Origin: JAICUY01 sp035708065
GTDB lineage: Bacteria; Chloroflexota; Limnocylindria; QHBO01
DNA length: 6,313 bases
Assembly: GCA_035708065.1 (NCBI GenBank)
Contig: DASSTC010000011.1
Coordinates: 1-6,313, forward strand
Direction of reading: 5' to 3'
In this document: positions 5,700 through 6,313 of the stretch, one piece after another
Layout of the letters: every line of letters starts with the position of its first letter
Numbering within the stretch: position 1 is the stretch's first letter
Translations under genes and position numbers: made by a program
Notes under the pieces: generated by a model
What the model saw: only the letters and a program-made list of their open reading frames with translations
Told to the model about the DNA's origin: nothing
Database searches by the model: none

Positions 5700-6313
5700 C
5701 CGATTGGCGGGAGGCAACCGATGCCTGCGTCGAGCACCTGCGCGCGCTGATCCGCATCCCCAGCGTCAACCCGCCCGGCGGCGAAACGCCGGCCGCCGAG
5801 TACTGTGCGGCGGCGCTGCGCGGAGCGGGCATCGAGGCCGAGGTGCTGGAGGCGGCGCCGGGACGCGGCTCCTGCTTCGGCCGGCTGCCGGCGACCGTCG
5901 ACGACCCGCTGCCGCCGCTCGTGCTGCTCAGTCACCTCGACGTCGTCCCCGTCGATCGCAACTCCTGGACGCGCGACCCGTTCGGCGCCGAGCTCATCGA
6001 CGGCGTGGTGTGGGGACGCGGCGCGGTCGATATGAAGGACATGGTCGCCATGGAGCTCGCAGTGATGGTCGAGCTGGCGCGCTCCGACGTACCGCGGCGG
6101 CGCGACGTCATCTTCGCCGCGCTGGCCGACGAGGAGGCCGGCGGCCGCTTCGGCGCGCTGCACTGGATCGCCGAGCGCCCGGACCTGTTCGCCTCGTCGG
6201 CCGGGCCGGCGGCGGCCGCCCTCAACGAGGTCGGCGGCTACTCGATCACGCTCGGCGAGCGCCGCTTCTACACCATCCAGGTCGCCGAGAAGGGCATCCT
6301 CTGGACGCGCCTG
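5696..6313 (+). CDS. M20-family metallopeptidase/deacylase, N-terminal part
   Basis: The frame opens at an ATG overlapping the upstream stop (ATGA) and remains open for 206 codons to the window edge, so the C-terminal part is missing. The N-terminus has RIPSVNPPGGE (20-30), typical of M20 dizinc hydrolases. The metal site is visible: LSHLDVVP with His80 and Asp82, GRGAVDMKDM with bridging Asp112, ALADEEAGG with catalytic base Glu146 and metal ligand Glu147, and NEVGG with probable ligand Glu178. The final ligand, a His near the C-terminus, is outside the window. WTRDPFGAELIDGVVWGRG resembles the carboxypeptidase/ArgE/DapE/PM20D1 group of amidohydrolases, which hydrolyse dipeptides, N-acyl amino acids or related amides. 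No signal peptide is seen, so it should be cytoplasmic. It is probably co-translated with the membrane protein upstream. Family is secure; substrate is not. Confidence 0.93.
   Translation, partial: MTDWREATDACVEHLRALIRIPSVNPPGGETPAAEYCAAALRGAGIEAEVLEAAPGRGSCFGRLPATVDDPLPPLVLLSHLDVVPVDRNSWTRDPFGAELIDGVVWGRGAVDMKDMVAMELAVMVELARSDVPRRRDVIFAALADEEAGGRFGALHWIAERPDLFASSAGPAAAALNEVGGYSITLGERRFYTIQVAEKGILWTRL

Noticed and set aside
4758..5717. A 319-codon minus-strand frame opposite the DUF422-type gene
   Set aside because: The translation is low-complexity (Asp, Glu, Arg, Gln, His) without motifs, while the plus strand gives a coherent membrane protein with family motifs.
1..6313. CRISPR array, tRNA/rRNA, insertion sequence, phage or defence genes
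   Set aside because: No repeat-spacer pattern, RNA gene fold, transposase or integrase motif, or terminal inverted repeats were seen. All long coding regions have ordinary metabolic or membrane-protein assignments.

Overview
The window is about two-thirds G+C, densely coded, and has no RNA genes, mobile elements or CRISPR. The composition, short intergenic spaces, GTG starts, lack of clear Shine-Dalgarno sequences and -10-like hexamers a few bases before start codons suggest a high-GC bacterium that makes many leaderless transcripts. Chloroflexota (Limnocylindria-like lineages) or Actinomycetota are the best guesses. This is inference; no taxonomic marker is present.

Layout from left to right. 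(1) Positions 1-644, minus: the start of a multi-spanning membrane protein of unknown function that runs off the left edge. (2) Positions 645-840: a divergent intergenic region with a perfect 15-bp palindrome and three 11-bp phased GCTTAC direct repeats. (3) Positions 841-2775, plus: a complete cytoplasmic family-15 glycoside hydrolase (glucoamylase/trehalase type). (4) Positions 2776-2914: a convergent gap with GC-rich hairpins. (5) Positions 4701-2915, minus: a two-gene operon in which an aldehyde dehydrogenase overlaps a small Rieske [2Fe-2S] ferredoxin through GTGA. (6) Positions 4702-4772: a short divergent promoter region with two opposed -10 boxes and an inverted repeat over one of them. 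(7) Positions 4773-6313, plus: a membrane protein of the CruF/DUF422 carotenoid-biosynthesis type, overlapping through ATGA the start of an M20 metallopeptidase cut by the right edge.

The genes look like housekeeping or accessory metabolism: alpha-glucan or trehalose breakdown, aldehyde oxidation with a possible redox partner, an isoprenoid/carotenoid-type membrane protein, and peptide or amide hydrolysis. I see no convincing new defence, mobile or secretion system. The points most worth a second look are regulatory (the phased repeats at 745-777, the inverted repeat at 4710-4728, the -10-next-to-start pattern) and the coupling of an aldehyde dehydrogenase to a Rieske ferredoxin.
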